Shown here: positions 16,699 to 25,086 of the stretch, piece by piece
How the letters are laid out: each line of letters begins with the position of its first letter
How positions within the stretch are numbered: the stretch's first letter is position 1
Source: an uncultured Bacteroides sp.
GTDB taxonomy: Bacteria > Bacteroidota > Bacteroidia > Bacteroidales > Bacteroidaceae
Assembly (NCBI GenBank): GCA_958453305.1
Contig: CAUDXH010000021.1
Coordinates: 1 to 35,512 of the forward strand
DNA length: 35,512 bases
Direction: 5' to 3'
The notes under the pieces: generated by a model
Database searches by the model: none
The model's input: the letters and a program-made list of their open reading frames with translations, nothing else
Told to the model about the DNA's origin: nothing
Position numbers and translations under genes: made by a program

Positions 16699-18992
16699 TA
16701 ATAAATTTCTATTTCATCTACAGCCAGTTCGCTCTGCTCACCGGCATTAAAATATCCCTCATGACACTTTCCACCACTCCATATGGTAAGACGGATATAA
16801 CGGGCTTTCGTTTCTTCAAAAGAAACGGAAACCGGGAAGCGTGTTCCTTCTGTATGACTAAAGTCATAGACCGGTTCATACTCGGCTATAGCATGGTATT
16901 TTTCTCCATCTTGCGAAATATAGACCTGTATTTTACGAGTCGGCCAAAGCATATTCCATGGCCGCCACAAAGTTGCTAAATAAACTTGCCGGATAAGTTC
17001 TTCTTTATGAAGTTGAAGCGTTATGTTCAGCCTATCTCCACTGAATCCAGTCCACTGACGCATATCTTTCGGATAGCCTCTCCACCCATCAGTCAGACCA
17101 TATCCTTTATGAATATGTTCCCACTCTGCTTCTGGAACACACGTATAGGCACAGCCCACAGCCTTATTCACCGCAAACCGCTTATGAGTAATATTGCCCA
17201 TACGCTTACCATTTAAATAGACAGCAGCAAAAATCTCAGTTTCTTCATCAAGGCGCAAAGGAGAAGAATAAACTTGAAAATTCAATTCGGAAGAATCATT
17301 CAGGGCATATCTGATTTCTCCATCAGAACACAAGGTATGTAAGCTTACTTCATATCCAGACGAATTCTCATTCCAGTTTCCTTGATAAGAAACCTCATAG
17401 AAATTACGACAAGCATGAACTCCCTTTTTATCCAGCCAGTCAAAATTTTTCCTCAATCTGCGCAGAAAGCTCTGAATATCTTTATTTTTAAGCGCAGTCC
17501 ACTGCACTTCTGACATAGCCAGCAAACGAGGAAAAGCCATATACTCCAAATACTCTGACGTTTGGATATATTCTCCCCACAAATTAGCCTGTGTACCTAT
17601 GATATAGCGCTGTTCTTCTTTGCTCAACTTAGACGGAAGCGGATTATAGGCATACACGCTATCCAAAGGTAAGAAACTGCCTATAGCCAAAGGAGCAAAT
17701 TCCGGGTCTTCCTGGTAATGGTCAATATAGCAATAGTCTCCGGGAGTCATGATGACCTGATGTTTCATTCCAGCGGCAGTAATGCCTCCTTCTTCCCCAC
17801 GCCATGACATTACGGTGGCATGAGGTGCCAATCCTCCTTCCAGAATTTCATCCCATCCGATGATATTTTTTCCTTTACTGTTTACAAACTGTTCTATACG
17901 ATGGATAAACCAGCTTTGCAGTTCATGTTCATCTTTCAGCTTTTCCTTTTTAATTAAAGCCTGACAGCGCGGACATACCTTCCATGCCTTTTTAGGACAC
18001 TCGTCACCTCCGATATGAATATACTCACTGGGGAAAAGTGCCATGACTTCCGACAATATATCTTGCAAGAACTGGATAGTACCCTCATGCGGACAATATA
18101 CTTCATCAAAAATATCCATATAATCACGTACCACATACGTTTTACCTAATCCACATGAGAATTGAGGATAAGCAGCCAGTGCAGCAGAAGAATGCCCCGG
18201 CATCTCTATTTCAGGAACGATCGTTATAAAATGCTCCTCTGCATAACGCACCATTTCCTTAATATCTTCTTGCGTATAATATCCCTGCTTCGGGATTCCA
18301 TCAAACCGCCGAGGATAATAATAGTCAGAATGTCCCACCATTGTTTGCTTACGGGAAGAGCCCACCTCTGTCAGTTTAGGATATTTCTTAATCTCAATGC
18401 GCCAACCCTGATCGTCTGTCAAGTGCAGATGCAAGCGATTCATCTTATAAACCGACATTAAGTCTATAAACTTCAAAACGGTTTCTTTCGACTGAAAGTT
18501 ACGTGCCACATCAAGCATCAGTCCGCGATAAGGAAACTGAGGAGCATCTTGAATCGATGTACACGGAAGCATAACCTGTCCGTCAGCCTCAAGCGGAAAC
18601 ATCTGCAAAAGGGTCTGCAAGCCATAAAAAAAGCCAGCTCCTTCTTTATTTGCTCTAAGGGTTATCTTGTGCGTATCGATTTTCAGATCATAAGCCTCAT
18701 CAGAGAGTGAGAAGTCAACAACAAAATCGAGATTTGTTTCCGAAGAGGCAACAGCCTGCTCCAGTCCCCATTCACCTAAACGTTCTTGCAAATAAGCTAA
18801 AATCACTTCCGACTTTTCAAAAGCCACCGGAATACCCACCCTGATTTGACTCTTGACGGATAAAAAACAGCCAGAAGACACCTCTATCTGATTAGGATAA
18901 GGGATAATAGAAAAATCACCTTTCACATCTTTGCTTCCCGCACACGAAAAGCCCAGAAAAACAGTAAGACATACGATAAATGGTCGAATCAT
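16698..18992 (-). CDS. GH20 beta-N-acetylhexosaminidase lipoprotein
   Basis: A 764-residue lipoprotein (VFLGFSC, Cys17). An N-terminal GH20b-like domain (about 28-150) precedes the catalytic barrel. The barrel has YRGLMLDVARNF (155-166), LHLHLTDDQGWR (187-198) and the Asp-Glu pair in HIGGDECP (Asp330, Glu331), which uses the substrate N-acetyl group as nucleophile. The C-terminal part (about 640-764, RYIRLTIWSGG) looks like an F5/8 type C module. GH20 enzymes release terminal beta-GlcNAc or beta-GalNAc; which one is not readable here. It lies 25 bp after the lipoprotein metallophosphoesterase and is coupled to the PA14 phosphoesterase, so a hexosaminide carrying phosphate is a reasonable target. 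Confidence 0.95.
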   Translation of the reverse strand: MIRPFIVCLTVFLGFSCAGSKDVKGDFSIIPYPNQIEVSSGCFLSVKSQIRVGIPVAFEKSEVILAYLQERLGEWGLEQAVASSETNLDFVVDFSLSDEAYDLKIDTHKITLRANKEGAGFFYGLQTLLQMFPLEADGQVMLPCTSIQDAPQFPYRGLMLDVARNFQSKETVLKFIDLMSVYKMNRLHLHLTDDQGWRIEIKKYPKLTEVGSSRKQTMVGHSDYYYPRRFDGIPKQGYYTQEDIKEMVRYAEEHFITIVPEIEMPGHSSAALAAYPQFSCGLGKTYVVRDYMDIFDEVYCPHEGTIQFLQDILSEVMALFPSEYIHIGGDECPKKAWKVCPRCQALIKKEKLKDEHELQSWFIHRIEQFVNSKGKNIIGWDEILEGGLAPHATVMSWRGEEGGITAAGMKHQVIMTPGDYCYIDHYQEDPEFAPLAIGSFLPLDSVYAYNPLPSKLSKEEQRYIIGTQANLWGEYIQTSEYLEYMAFPRLLAMSEVQWTALKNKDIQSFLRRLRKNFDWLDKKGVHACRNFYEVSYQGNWNENSSGYEVSLHTLCSDGEIRYALNDSSELNFQVYSSPLRLDEETEIFAAVYLNGKRMGNITHKRFAVNKAVGCAYTCVPEAEWEHIHKGYGLTDGWRGYPKDMRQWTGFSGDRLNITLQLHKEELIRQVYLATLWRPWNMLWPTRKIQVYISQDGEKYHAIAEYEPVYDFSHTEGTRFPVSVSFEETKARYIRLTIWSGGKCHEGYFNAGEQSELAVDEIEIY

Positions 18993-19017
18993 GACGTATG
19001 AGGTATTTATGGTTTTA

Positions 19018-19968
19018 TTATTTCAATGATTTAACATAAAAAGGAGCCACGACTTCATAATTTCCCAAGCCATCAGTCCATCGGCAAGTGGCAATTACAA
19101 CATTATTCCCCTGAATACGTACCACAGCAAACGAACCGTTTCCATCTTCATCGGGCCAGGCATTGTTTACCTGATAAATTTCATGCCCGCGATACGTCTG
19201 TATACTTGCTTCATGGGTATGTCCCACCAGAAAAGCAGCCAGATTATACTGCTCCAACAAGTCAAATAACCGCTTCCGGTCGTCTTCTGTCCACCATGTC
19301 AAAGCCCATTTATCGAAGCCGTAATGCTGGATATACACCACTGGATTTCCTTCCGAAGCATATTTCTTTAAATCATCCTCCAGCCAGCTCCAGTTTGCCT
19401 CTCCGTATGCACTGTCGCCCGAATAACGATGAGCCTGAATAAAATGTACGTCACCCATATTCCATGAATAACTTCTGCTTCCTTCATGCAAGCTTAAGAT
19501 TTCTCCCTTTGCCAGTTTTTCATGCAAAACAGAATCAAGCAGATGCAAATTTGTTTCCCTTCCTTTCATATTCATCGCTGAATCCTGAGAAAAAGGGTCG
19601 ATATCATGATTCCCGTATCCGGGAAACACAGGAAAATGAATTTGCTTGTCACCGTTGCCGGGCGTATAGCGCTGATTATATAAATCATGGACTTCCGGAT
19701 AAGGCTTATCAAAAATATCACCGGCTATAATCACGCCATTCAGTTTATTCACCACACCGGTTGAAATGCCGCTTACAGAATCTCCGGGCACACAGAACAG
19801 CCCCTCGATATTATTTAAAGCCCGCACATGATAATACTGATCGGTTTCGGGAGGTAAATCAAAATGGAGGTCACCCAACACAGCCACTGTCACATCTCTG
19901 TTATCTACAGAAGAAGTACATGCTGATAATGTCATAAAGCCAAGTAAAGTTAGCCAAAGTGCTTTCAT
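19018..19968 (-). CDS. Lipoprotein metallophosphoesterase (calcineurin-like)
   Basis: A 316-residue lipoprotein (FMTLSAC, Cys17) with a single metallophosphoesterase domain. Metal motifs are LGDLHFD (Asp33, His35), AGDIFD, GYGNHDID, QHYGFD and GHTHEA, so the dinuclear metal site seems complete. Family members cleave phosphomono- or phosphodiesters; human PGAP5 of the same superfamily removes ethanolamine phosphate from GPI. It is the first gene of the operon continuing into GH20 and the PA14 phosphoesterase. It shows no PA14 module. No -7 box is obvious in the 171 bases upstream. The substrate is unknown; the neighbours suggest a glycan-linked phosphate. Confidence 0.88.
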   Translation of the reverse strand: MKALWLTLLGFMTLSACTSSVDNRDVTVAVLGDLHFDLPPETDQYYHVRALNNIEGLFCVPGDSVSGISTGVVNKLNGVIIAGDIFDKPYPEVHDLYNQRYTPGNGDKQIHFPVFPGYGNHDIDPFSQDSAMNMKGRETNLHLLDSVLHEKLAKGEILSLHEGSRSYSWNMGDVHFIQAHRYSGDSAYGEANWSWLEDDLKKYASEGNPVVYIQHYGFDKWALTWWTEDDRKRLFDLLEQYNLAAFLVGHTHEASIQTYRGHEIYQVNNAWPDEDGNGSFAVVRIQGNNVVIATCRWTDGLGNYEVVAPFYVKSLK

Positions 19969-20100
19969 AATTAGTAATTATATCTTAAATCAAAAACATA
20001 TTTATTAAGAGACAAAAAGCCAACATGAGAGATTCCAAAGAAAACATTAAAGCACTTTACAAATTGCCATTATAAAAAGAATCTTCATAGCTATAAAATA

Positions 20101-20136
20101 AATATGCCTCACAACCTATTGGATATGAGGCATATT
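20101..20136 (-). terminator. Terminator of the tRNA operon
   Basis: AATATGCCTCA at 20101-20111 pairs with TGAGGCATATT at 20126-20136 (11 bp, 14-nt loop). On the minus strand it follows tRNA-Leu directly and runs into T-rich sequence. Confidence 0.85.
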
Positions 20137-20139
20137 TTG

Positions 20140-20224
20140 TACTCGAAGCGGGACTTGAACCCGCACAGCCGCAATGGCCAAGGGATTTTAAGTCCCTCGT
20201 GTCTACCGATTCCACCATTCGAGC
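20140..20224 (-). tRNA. tRNA-Leu (anticodon TAA)
   Basis: An 85-nt class II tRNA. The minus strand starts GCTCGAA and closes with TTCGAGT plus discriminator A. The anticodon loop CTTAAAA gives TAA; the T arm reads GGGTTCAAGTCCC. A long variable arm is present, as expected for leucine. CCA is not encoded. Confidence 0.95.
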
Positions 20225-20239
20225 ATCCATTTAAAGAAG

Positions 20240-20312
20240 AGCGGAAAACGAGACTCGAACTCGCGACCCTAACCTTGGCAAGGTTATGCTCTACCAACTG
20301 AGCTATTTCCGC
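20240..20312 (-). tRNA. tRNA-Gly (anticodon GCC)
   Basis: A 73-nt tRNA starting GCGGAAA on the minus strand, with acceptor partner TTTCCGC and discriminator T. The D arm is AGCTCAGTTGGTAGAGC, the anticodon loop TTGCCAA (GCC) and the T loop GTTCGAGTC. It is 15 bp before tRNA-Leu in the same transcript. CCA is not encoded. Confidence 0.96.
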
Positions 20313-20323
20313 GTTAACGGGTG

Positions 20324-20355
20324 CAAATGTAAGGAGTTTTATGATATACTCCAAA
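20324..20355 (-). promoter_or_regulatory. Promoter of the tRNA-Gly/tRNA-Leu operon
   Basis: On the minus strand a TTTG (-33) at 20355-20352 and TACATTTG (-7) at 20331-20324 are separated by 20 bases, a full match to the Bacteroides primary-sigma promoter. Start of transcription would be near 20317, about five bases before tRNA-Gly. Confidence 0.85.
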
Positions 20356-20390
20356 CATTTCACCCATTTTCTTTTCATATTTTTTCCTTT

Positions 20391-21731
20391 TCATCGGTGC
20401 AGAAGTGCTTTCTCTGCGGCTTCTACCATTTCAAAATTAAAGCCAGAAACTACCTGATTCATTAATTTTACAATCTGGTCATTGCATAGATTGCCAATAC
20501 TTCCTTCATGCGTGTGATGCACCTGCTTGTTATGCGTAAACTTGCCAGCCTCAATATCCAGACCTACCTTCTTATACGCATCACGGAAAGGCATTCCTTC
20601 ACTGGCCAGACGATTGACCTCTTCCACACTGAATATATACAGATATTTGTCATCATCTAAGATATGCTCATTAATCCAGATTTTGTCCATGATATATGTA
20701 GCCATCTGAAGACAGTCTTTCAGTTCTCCAAAAGCAGGCAAGAACACCTCTTTGATAATCTGCAAATCGCGGAAGTAACCCGACGGAAGATTATTCATAA
20801 TCATCATAATCTGCTGGGGAAGTGCCTGAATCTTGTTACACTTGGCACGAGTCAGTTCAAACACATCCGGGTTTTTTTTATGAGGCATAATGCTGGATCC
20901 GGTTGTACACTCATCCGGCAATTTCACGAAGGCAAAGTTCTGACTACTAAACATACAAGCATCAAAAGCCAGTTTTGACAGCGTTCCCGCAATAGAAGCC
21001 AATGCAAAAGCCACATTACGCTCCATCTTGCCACGCCCCATCTGAGCATAAACCACATTATAGTTCATCGAGTCAAATCCCAGCAAGCGGGTCGTCATCT
21101 CACGGTTTAATGGGAAAGAAGAGCCATATCCCGCTGCCGACCCCAACGGATTACGGTTACAGGTCTTATAAGCTGCCTGCAAGAACAGCATATCGTCAAC
21201 CAGGCTCTCGGCATACGCCCCAAACCACAAGCCAAACGAAGAAGGCATAGCTATTTGAAGATGGGTATATCCGGGCATTAAAACATCCTTATAACGGTTA
21301 CTCTGAGAAATCAATACCCGGAAGAGGTCTTCAACTGCTTCTGCAATTTCTTTCAACTGAGTGCGGGTAAACAATTTCAAATCAACCAGAACTTGATCGT
21401 TACGCGAACGTCCACTATGAATTTTCTTGCCTACATCCCCTAAACGGCGGGTCAGCATCAGTTCCACTTGCGAATGTACATCCTCAATTCCGTCTTCGAT
21501 AACAAATTCACCTTTCTCTGCCGAAGCATAAATCTGTTTCAGTTCTTCCAGCAAAACGCTCAACTCATCTGCTGTCAACAAACCGATGCTTTCAAGCATT
21601 GTGATGTGAGCCATTGACCCAAGCACATCATGCTTTGCCAGAAAAAGGTCCATTTCCCGGTCACGTCCCACAGTAAAGCGGTCAATCTCGGCATTTACCT
21701 GAACATTTTTTTCCCAAAGTTTCTGAGCCAT
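20391..21731 (-). CDS. argH: Argininosuccinate lyase
   Basis: A 446-residue cytoplasmic enzyme of the fumarase/aspartase superfamily that splits argininosuccinate into arginine and fumarate, the last step of arginine synthesis. Signatures include SGRSRNDQV (about residues 103-111), the TH pair in GYTHLQIAMP, and the superfamily signature GSSIMPHKKNP with the catalytic serine loop. Length is close to the family norm. It follows the SRPBCC gene by 14 bp and ends near the tRNA-Gly promoter. The other arginine genes are not in the window. Confidence 0.97.
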   Translation of the reverse strand: MAQKLWEKNVQVNAEIDRFTVGRDREMDLFLAKHDVLGSMAHITMLESIGLLTADELSVLLEELKQIYASAEKGEFVIEDGIEDVHSQVELMLTRRLGDVGKKIHSGRSRNDQVLVDLKLFTRTQLKEIAEAVEDLFRVLISQSNRYKDVLMPGYTHLQIAMPSSFGLWFGAYAESLVDDMLFLQAAYKTCNRNPLGSAAGYGSSFPLNREMTTRLLGFDSMNYNVVYAQMGRGKMERNVAFALASIAGTLSKLAFDACMFSSQNFAFVKLPDECTTGSSIMPHKKNPDVFELTRAKCNKIQALPQQIMMIMNNLPSGYFRDLQIIKEVFLPAFGELKDCLQMATYIMDKIWINEHILDDDKYLYIFSVEEVNRLASEGMPFRDAYKKVGLDIEAGKFTHNKQVHHTHEGSIGNLCNDQIVKLMNQVVSGFNFEMVEAAEKALLHR

Positions 21732-21745
21732 ATCTGTTTCTTTAA

Positions 21746-22174
21746 TTAATAAGGTATTACAGCTAGCATATCAGCCAATTTTTCCACTCCCTCCTGCAAA
21801 GGTTTCGACACCATTGCTTTCATAAACATATTTACTTCAGCCCGGATTGTAACTTTCATTTTTGCTGCATCGTCAGCAACCGGCAAAATCTGAATCCAAA
21901 GATTCAACGGAAGGGGCGTCTTATCACCTTCAAACTTGATACATTTCATAGGCTCACGCTCTACAATACGGAGCGTCAGACTAATTCCCTGTACCTTTAA
22001 AGTAAGTGAATCCGTGTCAAAGCTCATGTCTTCCAGTTTTCCTTCTAATTTATCTTTCAATAAATCCAGGCGTCCGCGAACAGACTCCAGATTATTTAAA
22101 TCAGAGAGCTTGTTATATACCCGTTCCTGACTATAAGGAACCTGCTTTATACTACTTTCAAATTGTACTGCCAT
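21746..22174 (-). CDS. SRPBCC (START/Bet v 1-like) family protein
   Basis: A 142-residue cytoplasmic protein without signal peptide or membrane segment. The strand-rich layout with a C-terminal helix (about 110-140) and an opening like FESSIKQVPYSQERVYNKL matches polyketide-cyclase/SRPBCC proteins, which bind hydrophobic ligands in a deep pocket. No catalytic residues can be named. It lies between pyrE and argH and is probably co-transcribed with argH. Its biological role is unknown. Confidence 0.75.
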   Translation of the reverse strand: MAVQFESSIKQVPYSQERVYNKLSDLNNLESVRGRLDLLKDKLEGKLEDMSFDTDSLTLKVQGISLTLRIVEREPMKCIKFEGDKTPLPLNLWIQILPVADDAAKMKVTIRAEVNMFMKAMVSKPLQEGVEKLADMLAVIPY

Positions 22175-22202
22175 GTTAGAATTCTTTTCATATTAATAAG
22201 CC

Positions 22203-22270
22203 TTAGGCACAGATTTCACGCGCTGCAAAAGACTTTTTCCATTCTAATGCTTCGTGTAACCTGTGCCTAA
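22203..22270. repeat. REP-like palindrome between pyrE and the SRPBCC gene
   Basis: TTAGGCACAG at 22203-22212 pairs perfectly with CTGTGCCTAA at 22261-22270, and a second short helix CACG/CGTG continues inside. No T-tract follows in either direction, so it is not a standard terminator. The outer arm resembles dispersed intergenic palindromes I have seen in Bacteroidetes genomes (from memory). It may stabilise the 3' end of pyrE mRNA. Confidence 0.5.
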
Positions 22271-22297
22271 AATGCAAAGACAAATTTCAATCAGTAA

Positions 22298-22933
22298 TTA
22301 TTTGCCGGTCCAATGAGCAGGGTCTTCTCTCCAAGCCTGCAAAACTGGAATATCTTCTTCGTTAATATAATCTGTTTTCAAAGCAACTTCCAAAACAGCA
22401 TTATAGTTAGTTAAAGTAACCAGCTCTACTTTTGCATTTTTAAATGCTTCAGCCGAAACGTCAAAGCCATAAGTAAACGATGCAATCATACCGATTACTT
22501 CACAGCCGTCACGACGAATCGCCTCAACAGCTTTCAAGCTGCTTCCACCGGTTGAAATCAGGTCTTCTACAACCACCACTTTCATACCCGGACGGAGTTC
22601 GCCTTCAATCAAGTTTTCCAATCCGTGGTCTTTCGGACTTGAACGAACATATACAAAAGGAAGATTCAGTTCTTCTGCCACCAAAGCCCCTTGGGCAATC
22701 GCACCCGTAGCCACTCCGGCAATCGCATCAACTTCACCGAACTTCTCAAGAATTACACGACAAATTTCCAACTTCACAAAGTTACGAAGTGCAGGATATG
22801 ACAACGTTTTACGGTTATCACAATAAATAGGAGATTTCCAGCCTGAGGCCCATGTAAACGGGTTGGCCGGCTGAATCTTAACTGCCTTAACTTTCAGCAA
22901 CTTTTCTGCGAATAATCTTTCCAATGCTTTCAT
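22298..22933 (-). CDS. pyrE: Orotate phosphoribosyltransferase
   Basis: A 211-residue type I phosphoribosyltransferase that makes orotidine monophosphate from orotate and PRPP in pyrimidine synthesis. The PRPP loop VVVVEDLISTGGSS (about 119-132) and the N-terminal FTWASGWKSPIYCDNR (about 26-41) are complete. Start ATG at 22933 is preceded by a good -7 box at 22966-22973. It is the first gene of the pyrE-SRPBCC-argH run; a 123-bp gap with a palindrome separates it from the next gene. Confidence 0.97.
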   Translation of the reverse strand: MKALERLFAEKLLKVKAVKIQPANPFTWASGWKSPIYCDNRKTLSYPALRNFVKLEICRVILEKFGEVDAIAGVATGAIAQGALVAEELNLPFVYVRSSPKDHGLENLIEGELRPGMKVVVVEDLISTGGSSLKAVEAIRRDGCEVIGMIASFTYGFDVSAEAFKNAKVELVTLTNYNAVLEVALKTDYINEEDIPVLQAWREDPAHWTGK

Positions 22934-22965
22934 AACTTAACTTTAATATCTGATAAATGTTTCTG

Positions 22966-22973
22966 CAAAATTA
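22966..22973 (-). promoter_or_regulatory. Candidate -7 box for pyrE
   Basis: The minus strand reads TAATTTTG, a perfect TAnnTTTG match, giving transcription start near 22959 and a 26-nt leader. No clear -33 box is visible. Confidence 0.5.
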
Positions 22974-23045
22974 TGGAAATCTGACGGGATTAAGAAATTT
23001 ACTGGTATTAAATTTACTAAAAGCATGATATTTGCTGTATTTTTT

Positions 23046-23747
23046 CTATATCGCATTATATTTTGCCCAAGCCAATGTCAGTACACTGATACGCAAGCCT
23101 TTTACTTTAGATAAGACAGTGGCACATGCCACAAGGGTGGCTCCCGTTGTCAATACGTCATCAATCAACAAAACATGCTTTCCTTCCAGCCGAACGGCTT
23201 CCGGGGTTAAATGAAAGAGCGATATGGTATTTTCCCACCGTTCATAGCTCGAAAAATGAGTCTGAGTTTTATTATTCCTCTCTCTATAAAGCGCCGTTGT
23301 ACAGATAGGAATATGGGTTTTAGAGGATATTCCCCGTGCCAGCCAGTCGCATTGATTATATCCTCGCTTCCTTTGGCGAGACTTGTGTAAAGGTACCGGA
23401 ATCAGAAAATCAATCCCATCAAAGAAGCCCGATGGTCCTATCTCTGACACAATTAATTCTCCCATTTGGGAACACAGCAACCGGCGCCCGTGATACTTCA
23501 TGGCATATAACAGTTGTGCCACAGCACCCCCCTTTGCATATAAAAACAAAGAAGATGCCCTTTCTAAAGGCACTAACCCCCAGAACAGCTGTTCCATTTC
23601 GTTTCCCGGCGTGTTCATCAGACCAGTTCTAGGCAAGCCTCCCATACAAGAGACACAGGCAGCCTGCTCTTCGCGTAACAGTTTCTTCCCGCAAACCAAG
23701 CACCAGCGGGGGAAGAAAAACTCCCTTAAATCAATCCAGATATTCAT
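23046..23747 (-). CDS. comF: ComF family phosphoribosyltransferase-like protein
   Basis: A 233-residue protein. The N-terminus has a four-cysteine zinc motif, CLVC at about 17-20 and CVSC at about 31-34. The C-terminal phosphoribosyltransferase fold contains the PRPP motif LLIDDVLTTGATL (about 194-206). Homologues help natural DNA uptake in Gram-negatives and Gram-positives, though the role in Bacteroidota is less clear. Its start overlaps the end of recX by 17 bp, so the two are translated from one mRNA. Confidence 0.85.
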   Translation of the reverse strand: MNIWIDLREFFFPRWCLVCGKKLLREEQAACVSCMGGLPRTGLMNTPGNEMEQLFWGLVPLERASSLFLYAKGGAVAQLLYAMKYHGRRLLCSQMGELIVSEIGPSGFFDGIDFLIPVPLHKSRQRKRGYNQCDWLARGISSKTHIPICTTALYRERNNKTQTHFSSYERWENTISLFHLTPEAVRLEGKHVLLIDDVLTTGATLVACATVLSKVKGLRISVLTLAWAKYNAI

Positions 23748-24210
23748 CTGCTTCTACCTGCTTCACATAACGCAACACTTCATCCACGGTAAATCCTCTT
23801 CCCACAGCAAAGCGCATCAACTTCATACTTTGTTCATAGGGGGTCTTTGCCTTCATCGTGCGCATCTTTTGATACAGCATTTTTTTCAAAATTCCGGCAT
23901 ACTCATCTTCATCTATTTCCTCCAGCCCCACCTCGATATCCTTGGCCGGCAACCGCTTCATCCGGAGAGCTTGGGCTATCTTCATCCTCCCCCATTGATT
24001 GAAGCGATACTTATCTCTAACAAAAAAGCAGCAATAGCGCACCGTATCAAGATAGCGTTCTTTAAACAAGGAAGCTAAAATCTGCTCTGCCACTTCTGCC
24101 TCTGCCCCCCATTGTTTCAGTTTCTCTTCCACTTCAGCCGGGCAACGCTCTGCCGACGAGCAATAAGCCTCTGCCTTTACCTTCAGTTCTTTTTCTGTAT
24201 ACTCTTTCAT
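23731..24210 (-). CDS. recX: Regulatory protein RecX
   Basis: A 159-residue, helix-rich cytoplasmic protein that modulates RecA filaments in homologues. Signatures are the N-terminal helix repeat (EAYCSSAERCPAEVEEKLKQ), KERYLDTVRYCCFFVRDK and the central motif WGRMKIAQALRMKRLP, typical of RecX three-helix repeats. No signal peptide is present. Its ATG overlaps the prmC stop by four bases (ATGA), and its end overlaps comF, so prmC-recX-comF form a tight operon. recA is not in the window. Confidence 0.85.
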   Translation of the reverse strand: MKEYTEKELKVKAEAYCSSAERCPAEVEEKLKQWGAEAEVAEQILASLFKERYLDTVRYCCFFVRDKYRFNQWGRMKIAQALRMKRLPAKDIEVGLEEIDEDEYAGILKKMLYQKMRTMKAKTPYEQSMKLMRFAVGRGFTVDEVLRYVKQVEADEYLD

Positions 24211-25049
24211 ACTTTTATGGCTTTAATCATCCGGTTATTCCCCGACAAGTCTTCCCGGAGCTCTACGTGGTGATAACCCAGTCCCTCCAACAATGCAATC
24301 ATTTCACTTCCATAAGCCCGGTTGATTTCAAAATACAAAGCCCCTCCCGGGACCAATATATCATTGCCGGCACAAGCAATACGACGATAAAACAGCAGCG
24401 GATCATCATCAGGAACAAACAAAGCCAGCTCAGGCTCATAGTCAAGCACATTCCGGTCCATATCAGCCCGTTCCCGTTCGGCAATATAAGGAGGGTTGCT
24501 CACCAATACATCTACTTCTATTTCCGGCAACTTATCCTGCAAGACATCAACCTCACAAAAATCAACTGCCACCCGATTGGTCTGGGCATTATGACGTGCC
24601 ACCGACAAAGCCTGAAGAGATATATCCCATGCGGTAACCTGTGCTCCCTCCAGCCGAGACGCCAGCGAAACAGAAATACATCCGCTACCTGTACCTATAT
24701 CGAGAATACGCACATGCGAATGAGCACAGTCACCGACTATCCACTCAACCAGTTCAGCTGTTTCCGGACGAGGAATCAAAACTGCCGGTGTCACTTTAAA
24801 TACCAATCCGCAAAAATGAGTTTCACCTATTATATATTGTATCGGTTCAAATCGTTCCAGACGGGTCAGAATATTGTCTAACCGCTCCCTGCATTCCTGT
24901 GGAAAATTTGTATCTTTGCCTGTATAAAGCTCTAACGTTGAAAAGCCAAAGACTTCTGCCAAAATCCATTTGGCAAGCGATGTAGCTTCGCCTTCTTCAT
25001 AAGCCGAAGACAAGAGCCGCTGTTTAATATGATAATAAAGAGGATTCAT
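24207..25049 (-). CDS. prmC: Peptide chain release factor N5-glutamine methyltransferase
   Basis: A 280-residue SAM-dependent methyltransferase that modifies the GGQ glutamine of release factors. Motifs are IPRPETAELVEW (92-103), the SAM loop LDIGTGSG (116-123) and the catalytic NPPY (185-188). The frame is open for 29 more codons upstream (to 25136), but those residues are cysteine- and aromatic-rich, overlap ribD, and are unlike the family; MNPLYYHIKQ at 25049 is the better start. A TACATTTG match (minus strand, 25064-25057) lies just before it, so the leader may be almost absent. First gene of prmC-recX-comF; divergent from ribD. Confidence 0.93.
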   Translation of the reverse strand: MNPLYYHIKQRLLSSAYEEGEATSLAKWILAEVFGFSTLELYTGKDTNFPQECRERLDNILTRLERFEPIQYIIGETHFCGLVFKVTPAVLIPRPETAELVEWIVGDCAHSHVRILDIGTGSGCISVSLASRLEGAQVTAWDISLQALSVARHNAQTNRVAVDFCEVDVLQDKLPEIEVDVLVSNPPYIAERERADMDRNVLDYEPELALFVPDDDPLLFYRRIACAGNDILVPGGALYFEINRAYGSEMIALLEGLGYHHVELREDLSGNNRMIKAIKV

Positions 25050-25086
25050 AAGTTTACAAATGTAACGATAAAAACCAACAACACGT

